Assembly: GCA_041752455.1 (NCBI GenBank)
Contig: JBGSWL010000089.1
Coordinates: 1 to 29,628 of the forward strand
Reading direction: 5' to 3'
Length of the DNA: 29,628 nt
From: JBGSWL01 sp041752455
Lineage (GTDB): Bacteria > Pseudomonadota > Alphaproteobacteria > Rhizobiales > Rhizobiaceae
Both the position numbers and the translations under genes were made by a program. The number at the start of each line of letters is the position of its first letter. The first letter of the stretch is position 1. The notes under the pieces are model-generated. The model was not told the origin of the DNA. It saw nothing but the letters and a program-made list of their open reading frames with translations, and ran no database searches. Positions 8,142-15,735 of the stretch are shown piece by piece.

Positions 8142-9476
8142 ATGCGCCTTTGGATCAGAAATCCGCTTGCCGTGCTGGCCGACAATGCCGGTGGCGGGGT
8201 TGTCGTCGAAGGCAGCCGGATTGCCGAACTCGTTCCCGCCGGCAAGATGCCTGAGGCGCCGGTTGACGAGACGTTCGATGCGTCGCGTCATGTGATCATT
8301 CCCGGCCTGATCAACACCCATCACCACTTCTTCCAGACCCTGTGCCGTGCCCACCCGGCAGCGCGCGACAAGGAACTGTTTCCCTGGCTGGTGTCGCTCT
8401 ATCCGATATGGGGCCGGCTCAACCGCGACATGTTCCGCCTCGGTGCCCGTCTTGCCTATGCCGAACTGCTGCTTTCGGGCTGCACGACCGCGATGGACCA
8501 CAATTACATGCATTTCGCCGGCCTCGAGGACGCCACCGACATCGAAGTCGAGGAAGCGCGTGCGCTGGGCATCAGGACCACCGTGGCGCGCGGTTCCTTG
8601 TCGATCTCGCAGAAGGACGGAGGCATTCCGCCTGACCACATCGTCCAGGACGAGGACACGATCCTTGCAGACAGCGAACGCGTGCTGGCCCGCTACCATG
8701 ACACTTCCGATGGCGCGATGACGCAGATCGCGCTCGCGCCGTGCGCGCCGTTCAATGTCTCGATCGACGTGATGCGCAAGAGCGCGGAACTTGCCGAGCG
8801 GTTCGATTGCCGACTTCACACCCATCTGGCCGAGACGGAAGACGAGGAGGCCTATTGCCTTGAAACATTCGGCTACCGTCCGATCGATTGGCTGGAAGAC
8901 TGCAACTGGCTGCAGCCGCGCGTCTGGCTCGCCCATGGCATTCACTTCACCTGCGAAGACTGCGAAAAGCTTGGCCGGCATGGCGTCGGCGTTTGCCATT
9001 GTCCGACGTCCAATGCGGTCCTTGCCTCGGGCTTCTGCAAGACGCTCGATTTGGAGGCCGCCGGCAGCCCGGTCGGTCTCGGCGTCGACGGATCGGCCTC
9101 GAACGACTCGTCCAACATGATGGAGGAGGTGCGCCATGCGCTGATGGTCAACCGGCTTGGCTACAAGTCCGCCAGCCGTGTCACGCATCGCGATGCGCTG
9201 CGTTGGGCCACGGAAGGTTCGGCGCGCTGCCTTGGCCGCTCCGATATCGGCGCCATCGCGCCCGGCCTGCAGGCCGATCTCGCCTTCTTCACGCTGGACG
9301 AAATGCGTTACTCCGGCGCCCATGATCCCGTCGCTGCGCTTGTCCATTGCGGCGCAAGCCGCGCCGACCGGGTGATGGTTGCGGGATACTGGCGCGTCGT
9401 CGACGGGGCCATTCCCGGTTTTGACTCAGGGCGCCTGATCGCGGAACACTCCGCCGCTGCGCGCATTTTTGCCTGA
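8142..9476 (+). CDS. 8-oxoguanine deaminase (amidohydrolase superfamily)
   Basis: A metal-dependent deaminase of 444 residues, expected to convert 8-oxoguanine to urate and ammonia (EC 3.5.4.32). It begins MRLWIRNPLAVLADN and carries the full amidohydrolase metal site: H60-x-H62 in NTHHHFFQT, a His in HTHLAETEDEE, a His in WLAHGIHF and the Asp in GVDGSASNDSSNM. The sequence follows the biochemically characterised Pseudomonas 8-oxoguanine deaminase closely over its length (VLPGL-type strand, PLFPWL-like segment, SGCTTA, APCAPF, CHCPTSNAVLASG, ADLAFFTLDE, HCGASRADRVMVAG). The frame opens at 8106, but ATG 8142 fits the family start and has a CGGGAA ribosome site. The oxygenase gene follows after 15 bases. 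Other COG0402 substrates cannot be excluded. Confidence 0.88.
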   Translation: MRLWIRNPLAVLADNAGGGVVVEGSRIAELVPAGKMPEAPVDETFDASRHVIIPGLINTHHHFFQTLCRAHPAARDKELFPWLVSLYPIWGRLNRDMFRLGARLAYAELLLSGCTTAMDHNYMHFAGLEDATDIEVEEARALGIRTTVARGSLSISQKDGGIPPDHIVQDEDTILADSERVLARYHDTSDGAMTQIALAPCAPFNVSIDVMRKSAELAERFDCRLHTHLAETEDEEAYCLETFGYRPIDWLEDCNWLQPRVWLAHGIHFTCEDCEKLGRHGVGVCHCPTSNAVLASGFCKTLDLEAAGSPVGLGVDGSASNDSSNMMEEVRHALMVNRLGYKSASRVTHRDALRWATEGSARCLGRSDIGAIAPGLQADLAFFTLDEMRYSGAHDPVAALVHCGASRADRVMVAGYWRVVDGAIPGFDSGRLIAEHSAAARIFA

Positions 9477-9491
9477 AGGGGAGGCGGATCC

Positions 9492-10454
9492 GTGAACCAC
9501 GAGACCATCCCGGTGATCGACCTGTCCGGAATGTTGGCCGGAACACCCGGCGCGATGGACGCTGTCGCAGTTGAGATCGGCAAGGCCTGCCGCGGTATCG
9601 GCTTTTTCTACGTGACCGGCCATGGCGTGCCGGATTTGCTTGTCGACGCCGTTTTTGCGCATTCCGCGCAGTTCTTCGCCCTGCCGGATGCCGAAAAGCG
9701 AAAGGTGCAGTACGCGCCGGCGACCGGCAACCGTGGCTACATTCCGCTGAAGGGCGAGGCGCTTGATCCGTCAAAGCCGCAGGATGTCAAGGAAGCGTTC
9801 AATATCGGGCTCGAACTGGCCTCGACCGATCCGGAGATCATTGCCTGCGCCAGATTCCGCGCACTGAACCTGTGGCCGGACATGCCGGGCTTTCGCGAGA
9901 CCATGCTCGCCTATTTCAAGGCCGCCTGGACTTTGGGGTGCACCTTGCACGAAGCTTTTGCCACCGATCTCGGCATTGACCGTCATTTCTTTGCCGACAA
10001 GCTCGACCGGCCGCTGGCGACCCTGCGACTGCTCCACTATCCGCCCAGGCCGGATATTCTGGAAGTTGGCCAACTCGGCGCGGGAGAACACACAGACTAT
10101 GGCTGCGTCACACTGCTGCTGACGGATAATGCCGGCGGGCTGGAGGTGCGCACACGCGATGGCCAGTGGCTGGCCGCGCCCCATGTGCAGGGTGCTTTTG
10201 TCTGCAACATCGGCGATTGCCTGATGCGCTGGACGAACGACATCTATGTTTCGACGCCGCACCGCGTTGTGAACCCTGCGGGCCGTGAACGCTTTTCGGT
10301 AGCATTCTTCCTCGACCCGAACCCGGACGCATGTGTCGAATGCCTTCCCGGCTGTGCCAGTGCGACGAACCCTTCAAGATACCCGCCGACAACCGGTGCC
10401 GATTATCTCGAGTCCCGCCTCAATCCGACCTACGCCAAGGGCGGGCTGACTTGA
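9492..10454 (+). CDS. 2-oxoglutarate/Fe(II)-dependent oxygenase, isopenicillin N synthase-like
   Basis: A non-heme iron oxygenase of 320 residues in the IPNS-like family, which also contains thymine 7-hydroxylase, plant flavonoid oxygenases and the ethylene-forming enzyme. It opens with IPVIDLSGM and GFFYVTGHGVP (N-terminal DIOX_N domain). The catalytic double-stranded beta-helix has the iron ligands H200 and D202 (GEHTDYG) and H257 (STPHRVVN), and the co-substrate pair R267-x-S269 (ERFSV). YPPRPD at the start of the core matches bacterial members. The start is GTG 9492, preceded by GGGGAGG. It is 15 bases after the deaminase gene, so the two are surely co-transcribed. The substrate is unknown; an oxidised or methylated nucleobase is a reasonable guess from context. 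The catalytic residues are complete. Confidence 0.85.
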   Translation: MNHETIPVIDLSGMLAGTPGAMDAVAVEIGKACRGIGFFYVTGHGVPDLLVDAVFAHSAQFFALPDAEKRKVQYAPATGNRGYIPLKGEALDPSKPQDVKEAFNIGLELASTDPEIIACARFRALNLWPDMPGFRETMLAYFKAAWTLGCTLHEAFATDLGIDRHFFADKLDRPLATLRLLHYPPRPDILEVGQLGAGEHTDYGCVTLLLTDNAGGLEVRTRDGQWLAAPHVQGAFVCNIGDCLMRWTNDIYVSTPHRVVNPAGRERFSVAFFLDPNPDACVECLPGCASATNPSRYPPTTGADYLESRLNPTYAKGGLT

Positions 10455-10505
10455 GTTGGCGAATGCAGCCCAATTCGCTGGCCCGTGTTTCGGGGCCCTT
10501 CGCCT

Positions 10506-10519
10506 CATTGCATGCAATG
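10506..10519. promoter_or_regulatory. Perfect palindrome CATTGCATGCAATG, candidate GntR operator
   Basis: A perfect 14-base dyad 277 bases before the binding-protein start and just upstream of an AT-rich promoter-like stretch. Its first 13 bases recur exactly at 21572-21584, in front of the convergent allophanate hydrolase gene. The A/T-TTGCATGCAA form with symmetric arms is the kind of site bound by GntR/FCD dimers, and such a regulator is encoded in the cluster. The pairing of site and regulator is inferred. Confidence 0.6.
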
Positions 10520-10542
10520 CCAACACAAATGCGCATAAATTA

Positions 10543-10573
10543 ATCAACAATTCATCTATGGCTATTTGTTGAT
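10543..10573. promoter_or_regulatory. Inverted repeat ATCAACAA / TTGTTGAT before the transporter operon
   Basis: Two perfectly complementary 8-base arms separated by 15 bases in AT-rich DNA, 24 bases after the CATTGCATGCAATG palindrome. It could be a second operator or a leader stem-loop. No transcription start can be fixed from the sequence. Confidence 0.35.
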
Positions 10574-10782
10574 CATTTGAGCGCTCCGTCGGCCGCCAGC
10601 CGCTGTCGTCCGTGCTGGGGATGTATTGGCTTAACTATCTGAAAAATCCCATGAATTTTTCGCAGGTGATGCCGGATTCGGGGCTGGCACGAAGATTGCT
10701 CTCTCAAGATCAGGGCAATGGTGCGGCATTTGTGCCGTTGCGCAACACGACCTCCCAGGACGTAAACATGCAGGAGCAGCTC

Positions 10783-11898
10783 ATGTCACTCGAAGGAATT
10801 TCCCGCCGTTCACTTCTCAAGGCCGGCATTGCCGGACTTGCCACCACCGCCTTGCCATTGGGCTTCATTCGACCGGCGCGCGCGGCGGGCGAAGTTGTCC
10901 TCGGATCGGTCTATGTCGGACCACGCGACGACTTTGGATGGAACCAGGCCCATGCGGTCGCCATGGAAGTGCTGAAGTCCGTCGCCAACGTCAAAGTGAT
11001 CGAGGAAGAAAACGTCCCCGAGACGGACGCCTGCGCAAAGTCCATGGAATCCATGATCAATCTGGACGGCGCCAACCTGATCCTTGGAACCCCGTTCGGT
11101 TATTTTGATCCGTTCATGATCGATCTGGCCAACAAGTATCCCGAGGTCCAGTTCCGCCATGCCGCACCGCTCTGGAACAAGGACAAGCATCCGGCCAATC
11201 TCGGCGGCTATTTCTGCTACCTCAACCAGGCCCACTACGTGAACGGTGTGGCAGCAGGTCTCTCGACGACCACAGGCAAGATCGGTTTCGTCGCAGCCAA
11301 GCCGATCCCGACCGTGCTTTCCAACATCAACTCGGTCCTGCTCGGTGCCCGCTCGGTCAATCCGAATGCCACCGTCCAGGTGATTTTCACCGGCGACTGG
11401 TCTCTGCCCGTGCGCGAGGCGGAAGCAGCCAATGCGCTGGTCGATGCCGGCTGCGACGTTATCACCTGTCACGTTGACGGCCCGAAGGTCGTCATCGAGA
11501 CAGCCGAAGGTCGCGGTGTGAAATCCTGCGGCCACAATGCCTCGCAGGCCCCGCTGGCGCCGAAGGGCTTCATCACCGGCGCCGAGTACAAGTGGGAAAC
11601 CATCTACACCATGTTTGCCGACATGCTGGCCAAGGGCGAGGCACTGCCGAACGTCGTCGTCGGCGGCTATGACAATGACATGGTGAAGAACACCGCCTTC
11701 GGTGCCGGCGCGACTCCGGAAGCGATTGCGGCAGCCGAAGCGGCCATTGCCGGCCTCAAGGCCAAGAAGCCGATCTATGTGGGCCCGTTGAGCGACAACA
11801 ATGGCAACGTCGTCATCGACAAGACCTATGACAACTATGACCCGTTCCTCGACGGCATGGGCTACCTGCTCGACGGTGTGATCGGTTCGATCACCTGA
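10783..11898 (+). CDS. BMP-family ABC transporter substrate-binding protein with Tat signal
   Basis: The periplasmic binding protein of a BMP-type (basic membrane protein / PnrA-like) ABC importer, a group that mostly transports nucleosides and nucleobases. It has 371 residues. The N-terminus SRRSLLKAGIAGLATTALP...ARAAG is a twin-arginine signal. The mature part begins EVVLGSVYVGPRDDFGWNQAHA, the usual BMP first strand (VGxxxDxGWN), and continues with GTPFGYFDPF, YFCYLNQAHYVNGVAAG, a TGDW segment and GYDNDM, all in BMP order. ATG 10783 has AGGAG six bases upstream; ATG 10768 and a longer open frame to 10612 exist but add non-signal sequence. It is first in the operon with two permeases and the ATPase, with a hairpin in the gap after it. 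Confidence 0.9.
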   Translation: MSLEGISRRSLLKAGIAGLATTALPLGFIRPARAAGEVVLGSVYVGPRDDFGWNQAHAVAMEVLKSVANVKVIEEENVPETDACAKSMESMINLDGANLILGTPFGYFDPFMIDLANKYPEVQFRHAAPLWNKDKHPANLGGYFCYLNQAHYVNGVAAGLSTTTGKIGFVAAKPIPTVLSNINSVLLGARSVNPNATVQVIFTGDWSLPVREAEAANALVDAGCDVITCHVDGPKVVIETAEGRGVKSCGHNASQAPLAPKGFITGAEYKWETIYTMFADMLAKGEALPNVVVGGYDNDMVKNTAFGAGATPEAIAAAEAAIAGLKAKKPIYVGPLSDNNGNVVIDKTYDNYDPFLDGMGYLLDGVIGSIT

Positions 11899-11914
11899 TC
11901 CGGCGCTGCCTCGG

Positions 11915-11942
11915 GGGCCGTCCGCAAGGGCGGCCCTGTTTG
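11915..11942 (+). terminator. Strong stem-loop between binding-protein and permease genes (attenuator)
   Basis: A 9-base stem GGGCCGTCC / GGGCGGCCC (one G-T pair) with a GCAA tetraloop, followed by TGTTTG. It fills the 58-base gap between the binding-protein stop and the next start. In ABC importers such hairpins stabilise the upstream message or partly stop transcription, so that the binding protein is made in excess of the membrane parts. The tail is short in T, so partial termination or 3'-end protection is the best reading. Confidence 0.6.
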
Positions 11943-11956
11943 CCCCTGGAACCCGC

Positions 11957-13072
11957 GTGAAGGTCATGGCCCCGATTCAGACTGCCTCATCGCCCGGCCT
12001 TGCCATGTCGCCCCGCATGCTTGCGACGGCTGAGACGTTCGCCATACCCGCAGGCGCGCTGCTCGTTTCGGCGGCGCTGTTCTCGGTCTTCCTTCTCCTG
12101 CTGGGCAAGAGCCCGGCGGATTTCTTCGCGCTTGTGTGGCAAGGCGGGTTCGGGACTTCGTTTTCGTTCCAGAACACGCTTCAGCGAGCCGCCCCGCTGA
12201 TCCTCACCGCGCTTGCCTTCGCCATTCCCGCCCAGATCGGGCTGACCATGATCGGGGCGGAAGGCTCTCTCGTGATCGGCGGCTTTGCTGCGGCGGCCAT
12301 CGGCGTGCCGCTGGTCACATCCGGCGCTCCGGTCTTGTTGACGATGGTGTTCATGGCGGCTTTTGCCATGGCTGCCGGTGCCGGTTGGAACGCGCTGGCC
12401 GGGTGGCTCCGCCAAGGGCGCGGGGTCAACGAGACGATTTCGACCCTACTGCTCACCTATATCGCGATTGCGGTGATGAACTTCTTCGTGGAAGGCGCAC
12501 TTCGCGATCCCGCCTCGCAGAACAAGCCGTCGACCATGCCGATCGGCCGCGACTACATGGTGGGCAACATTCCAGGCACTGATGTGCACTGGGGTCTGGT
12601 TGCGGGCATCGTGCTGGCCATCCTGCTGCAGTTTCTGATGGCGCGAACGACATTCGGCTTTGCCGCTCGCATGACCGGAGGCAACCAGCGGGCAGCGCTT
12701 GCCCAGGGTCTTCCCGTCGGCAAGCTCGTCCTTGCCTGTTCCGCGATCGCCGGGGCTTGCGCCGGGCTTGCCGGCTACTACGAGGTGGCCGCCATCCACG
12801 GACAGGCCAACGCATCGCTGGTGGCGGGCTACGGCTTCACCGGAATTCTTGTCTCCTTCCTTGCCCGCCATAATCCGCTCGCCATCGTGCCTGTCGCGAT
12901 CATGTTCGGCGCCATCGAGGCATCCGGTGGCCTGGTCCAGCGGCGCATGGACATGCCGGACGCGACGGCGCTGGTCCTGCAAGGGATCATCTTTGTTGTG
13001 CTGCTGGCATCCGAAACGCTGCACGGCCGCTTCGCGATTTTCCGACCAAAGGCGGAGGTTGAGCGCACATGA
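11957..13072 (+). CDS. BMP-family ABC transporter permease (first)
   Basis: An integral membrane permease of 371 residues in the BPD_transp_2 family (YufP/RbsC-like), with about eight to ten hydrophobic segments, beginning with residues near 30-50. Recognisable family features are IPAQIGLTMIGAEGSLVIGGF in the first half, VNETISTLLLTYIA (the conserved N-E-x-I-x-T-L-L segment) and GYGFTGILVSFLARHNPLAI near the C-terminus. It joins the second permease to form the channel for the binding protein's ligand. The start is GTG 11957, or ATG 11966 three codons on; neither has a strong ribosome site. It overlaps the next gene by four bases (ATGA), so translation is coupled. Confidence 0.88.
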   Translation: MKVMAPIQTASSPGLAMSPRMLATAETFAIPAGALLVSAALFSVFLLLLGKSPADFFALVWQGGFGTSFSFQNTLQRAAPLILTALAFAIPAQIGLTMIGAEGSLVIGGFAAAAIGVPLVTSGAPVLLTMVFMAAFAMAAGAGWNALAGWLRQGRGVNETISTLLLTYIAIAVMNFFVEGALRDPASQNKPSTMPIGRDYMVGNIPGTDVHWGLVAGIVLAILLQFLMARTTFGFAARMTGGNQRAALAQGLPVGKLVLACSAIAGACAGLAGYYEVAAIHGQANASLVAGYGFTGILVSFLARHNPLAIVPVAIMFGAIEASGGLVQRRMDMPDATALVLQGIIFVVLLASETLHGRFAIFRPKAEVERT

Positions 13073-13989
13073 GCAGCGGCGACATCATCACCATCCTCAT
13101 TGCCATGCTCGGCGGCGCCATCCGGGTCTCCACGCCCTTCATGTTCGTGGCGCTCGGCGAAACGCTGACGGAGAAGTCCGGTCGCATCAATCTCGGCCTC
13201 GAAGGCAACCTCGTGCTCGGCGCGATGGTTGCCTATGCGGTGTCGTTCCATACCGGATCGCCGTGGCTCGGCGTTCTGGCCGCCGGGTTCTCGGGCGTCT
13301 TTCTCGGCCTTTTGCACGGTACGATATGTTCGCTCAAGCGCGTCAACGATATCGCTGTCGGCATCGCGATGATGAGCTTTGGCACGGGCATCGCGTTCTT
13401 TTTCGGCAAACCCTACATCCAGCCCTCGGCCCCGAGGCTGGAGGCCATGCCGCTTGGCGGATGGTCCGACAACCCGGCGCTCGCCAAAGCGCTCGAGATC
13501 AACCCGCTTTTCTTCATCGGGATCGCCGTCGCGATCGTGATGTGGTGGGCGCTTGCCAATACGCGGGCAGGGCTGATCCTGCGCACGACTGGCGACAGTG
13601 AACCGGCGGCGCGCGCCATGGGCGTCAACCCGGTTGCCGTGCGCATCGTCGCAACGGCGCTCGGCGGCTATCTTGCCGGAACCGGCGGGGCGTTCCTGTC
13701 GCTTTCCTATCCGGGTTCGTGGAACGAGGGCCTGTCCTCCGGCCAAGGACTGATGGCGGTGGCGCTCGTGATTTTTGCCCGGTGGAACCCGCTGCGCTGC
13801 ATTTTTGCTGCCCTCCTTTTCGGCGCGGCCGGAGCCATCGGACCAGCGCTCCAGTCGGTCGGCATCAGCCAAGGCTACTACTTCTTCAACGCAGCCCCCT
13901 ACATCCTCACGCTTTTCATCCTGATTGCCTCGGCCCGTTCCAACGCTGCGTCCAGCGAAGCGCCGGGCGAACTGTCCATCGTGAAATAG
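13069..13989 (+). CDS. BMP-family ABC transporter permease (second)
   Basis: A permease of 306 residues in the BPD_transp_2 family (YufQ-like). It starts with a hydrophobic helix and TPFMFVALGETLTEKSGRINLGLEGN, the segment that marks the second BMP permease (G-E-x-x-x-E-K-S-G-x-x-N-L-x-x-E-G). It continues with VNDIAVGIAMMSFGTGIAFFFG, a helix pair, and GQGLMAVALVIFARWNPLRC near the end. It pairs with the preceding permease; the ATG lies inside the upstream stop (ATGA). The formamidase gene follows after 10 bases, with a good ribosome site, so transport and catabolism are on one transcript. Confidence 0.9.
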   Translation: MSSGDIITILIAMLGGAIRVSTPFMFVALGETLTEKSGRINLGLEGNLVLGAMVAYAVSFHTGSPWLGVLAAGFSGVFLGLLHGTICSLKRVNDIAVGIAMMSFGTGIAFFFGKPYIQPSAPRLEAMPLGGWSDNPALAKALEINPLFFIGIAVAIVMWWALANTRAGLILRTTGDSEPAARAMGVNPVAVRIVATALGGYLAGTGGAFLSLSYPGSWNEGLSSGQGLMAVALVIFARWNPLRCIFAALLFGAAGAIGPALQSVGISQGYYFFNAAPYILTLFILIASARSNAASSEAPGELSIVK

Positions 13990-13999
13990 GAGAACGCCC

Positions 14000-15016
14000 A
14001 TGAGTGCGCTTGGCGGATTGAACAAGACCCCGAACGGCGTGGTGATCGGATTGGTGCAACTCCAGTTGCCGGTTGTCGTCACGCCGAAGGACCTCAAGGC
14101 CCAGACAGACAAGATCGTCGCGATGGTCGCCAAGGCACGGCGCAACATGCCGACCATGGACCTCGTCGTGTTCCCCGAATATGCGCTGCACGGCCTTTCG
14201 ATGGACACCAACCCGGCGATCATGTGCGCGCTCGACGGTCCGGAAGTGGCCGCTTTCAAGAAAGCCTGCAAGGACAACGTGATCTGGGGCTGCTTCTCGA
14301 TCATGGAGTACAACCCGGAAGGCAATCCGTGGAACAGCGGGCTTGTCATCGACGACCAGGGCGACCTGAAACTCTACTACCGCAAGCTTCACCCGTGGGT
14401 TCCGGTCGAACCCTGGGAGCCGGGTGATCTCGGCATTCCGGTGATCGACGGGCCGAAGGGTTGCAAACTGGCTTTGATCATCTGCCATGACGGCATGTTC
14501 CCGGAAATGGCGCGCGAGTGTGCCTACAAGGGCGCAGAGATCATGCTCCGAACGGCCGGCTATACGGCACCGATCCGCGACAGCTGGCGTTTCACCAACC
14601 AGGCCAACGCCTTCCACAACCTGATGGTCACGGCCAATGTCTGCATGTGTGGTTCGGACGGCACGTTCGACTCCATGGGCGAGGGGATGATCGTCAATTT
14701 CGACGGCTCGGTGCTTGTGCATGGCACGACAGGCCGGCCCGACGAGATCATCACCGCCGAAGTCCGCCCGGACCTCGTGCGCGAGGCCCGTATCCACTGG
14801 TCGGTGGAGAACAACATCTACCAGCTCGGCCACCGCGGCTACACCGCCGTTCTCGGCGGCGCGCAGGACTGCCCATACACCTTCATGCAGGACATGGTGG
14901 CCGGCACCTACCGGCTGCCGTGGGAGGACGAGGTGGTGCACACGGATGGAACCTCCTGCGGTTTCGACAAGCCGGTGCGGCGCTACGGCGGACCGGCACT
15001 CAAGGCAGCGGAGTAG
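14000..15016 (+). CDS. amiF: Formamidase (nitrilase superfamily)
   Basis: An amide hydrolase of 338 residues expected to split formamide into formate and ammonia (EC 3.5.1.49). The catalytic triad of the nitrilase superfamily is present: E60 in VVFPEYALHG, K129 in YYRKLHPW and C162 in IICHDGMFPE. The overall sequence follows the AmiF formamidases of Helicobacter and Bacillus (FSIMEYNPEG, PVEPWEPGDLGIPV, ARECAYKGAEI, SVENNIYQLGHRGYTA, AAGTYRLPWED-like C-terminus) rather than the longer-chain AmiE acetamidases. AGGAGA is well placed before ATG 14000. It sits between the second permease and biuret hydrolase. A related short amide, such as one released by ring opening in the same pathway, could be the real substrate. 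Confidence 0.9.
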   Translation: MSALGGLNKTPNGVVIGLVQLQLPVVVTPKDLKAQTDKIVAMVAKARRNMPTMDLVVFPEYALHGLSMDTNPAIMCALDGPEVAAFKKACKDNVIWGCFSIMEYNPEGNPWNSGLVIDDQGDLKLYYRKLHPWVPVEPWEPGDLGIPVIDGPKGCKLALIICHDGMFPEMARECAYKGAEIMLRTAGYTAPIRDSWRFTNQANAFHNLMVTANVCMCGSDGTFDSMGEGMIVNFDGSVLVHGTTGRPDEIITAEVRPDLVREARIHWSVENNIYQLGHRGYTAVLGGAQDCPYTFMQDMVAGTYRLPWEDEVVHTDGTSCGFDKPVRRYGGPALKAAE

Positions 15017-15021
15017 AGCCC

Positions 15022-15735
15022 ATGAATGCAATCACGACCGCATCACTCGCCGAAGGTCCGGTAACGGCCGATCCCTATTCCTGGCCCTTTGACGGGGATC
15101 TCCGGCCGCAGAACACAGCGCTGATCGTGATCGACATGCAGACCGATTTCTGCGGGAAGGGCGGCTATGTCGATACGATGGGCTATGACCTGTCGCTGAC
15201 GCGCGCGCCGATCGAGCCGATCAAGGCGGTCCTTGCGGCCATGCGCGCCAAAGGCTTCACCATCATTCACACCCGTGAAGGCCACCGGCCGGACCTGTCC
15301 GATCTTCCGGCCAACAAGCGCTGGCGGTCGCAGCGCATCGGTGCCGGGATCGGCGATCCGGGACCGTGCGGCAAGATCCTCGTGCGCGGCGAGCCGGGCT
15401 GGGAAATCATCGACGAACTCAAACCGGAGCCCGGCGAGATCATCATCGACAAGCCGGGCAAGGGCTCGTTTTGCGCCACCGACCTGGAACTGCTGCTGAG
15501 GATGCGCGGTATTCGCAACATCATCCTGACCGGCATCACGACCGATGTCTGCGTCCACACCACCATGCGCGAAGCCAATGATCGCGGCTTCGAGTGTCTG
15601 CTGCTGGAGGATTGCTGCGGCGCGACCAAATTCGAAAACCACCTCGCGGCAATCGACATGGTCAAGATGCAGGGCGGTGTTTTCGGTGCTGTCGCACCAA
15701 GCGCTGCGCTGCTGCAAGCGTTGCGGAGCCTGTGA
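15022..15735 (+). CDS. biuH: Biuret hydrolase (isochorismatase-fold cysteine hydrolase)
   Basis: A cysteine hydrolase of 237 residues that should convert biuret to allophanate and ammonia (EC 3.5.1.84). The catalytic triad fits the family: D38 in VIDMQTDFCGKGGYVD, K144 in IIDKPGKGSF and C177 in TTDVCVHTTMREAND. Long stretches agree with the characterised Rhizobium leguminosarum BiuH, notably ADPYSWPFDG (ADPYPWPYNG there), HTREGHRPDL, PANKRWRSQRIGAGIGDPGP and EDCCGAT. These match BiuH better than RutB ureidoacrylate hydrolase. It starts five bases after the formamidase stop, using GGAG that overlaps that stop. The product would feed the allophanate hydrolase encoded at 19789-21534. Confidence 0.87.
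   Translation: MNAITTASLAEGPVTADPYSWPFDGDLRPQNTALIVIDMQTDFCGKGGYVDTMGYDLSLTRAPIEPIKAVLAAMRAKGFTIIHTREGHRPDLSDLPANKRWRSQRIGAGIGDPGPCGKILVRGEPGWEIIDELKPEPGEIIIDKPGKGSFCATDLELLLRMRGIRNIILTGITTDVCVHTTMREANDRGFECLLLEDCCGATKFENHLAAIDMVKMQGGVFGAVAPSAALLQALRSL

Larger units (their letters stand above)
10455..10782. other. Regulatory intergenic region before the ABC transporter operon
   Basis: 328 bases with no supported gene. The region carries the 14-base palindrome at 10506, an AT-rich stretch (10530-10580) suited to a promoter, and an 8-base inverted repeat ATCAACAA / TTGTTGAT at 10543-10550 and 10566-10573. The reading frame of the binding protein is open upstream to 10612, but that part lacks a signal peptide and is better read as 5' leader. 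No known riboswitch class is recognised. Confidence 0.5.

Noticed and set aside
8073..9347. 424-codon minus-strand frame
   Set aside because: Antisense shadow of the 8-oxoguanine deaminase; its Arg/His-rich composition is typical of such frames in high-GC DNA.
10612..10782. Upstream extension of the binding-protein reading frame
   Set aside because: It would put 57 residues before the twin-arginine signal and has no ribosome site; ATG 10783 has AGGAG and starts at the signal.
12829..14349. 506-codon minus-strand frame
   Set aside because: Antisense to the two permease and formamidase genes, no domain; the plus-strand genes have complete motifs.
15022..15735. RutB ureidoacrylate hydrolase instead of biuret hydrolase
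   Set aside because: No other rut genes are present and long segments agree with rhizobial BiuH rather than RutB.
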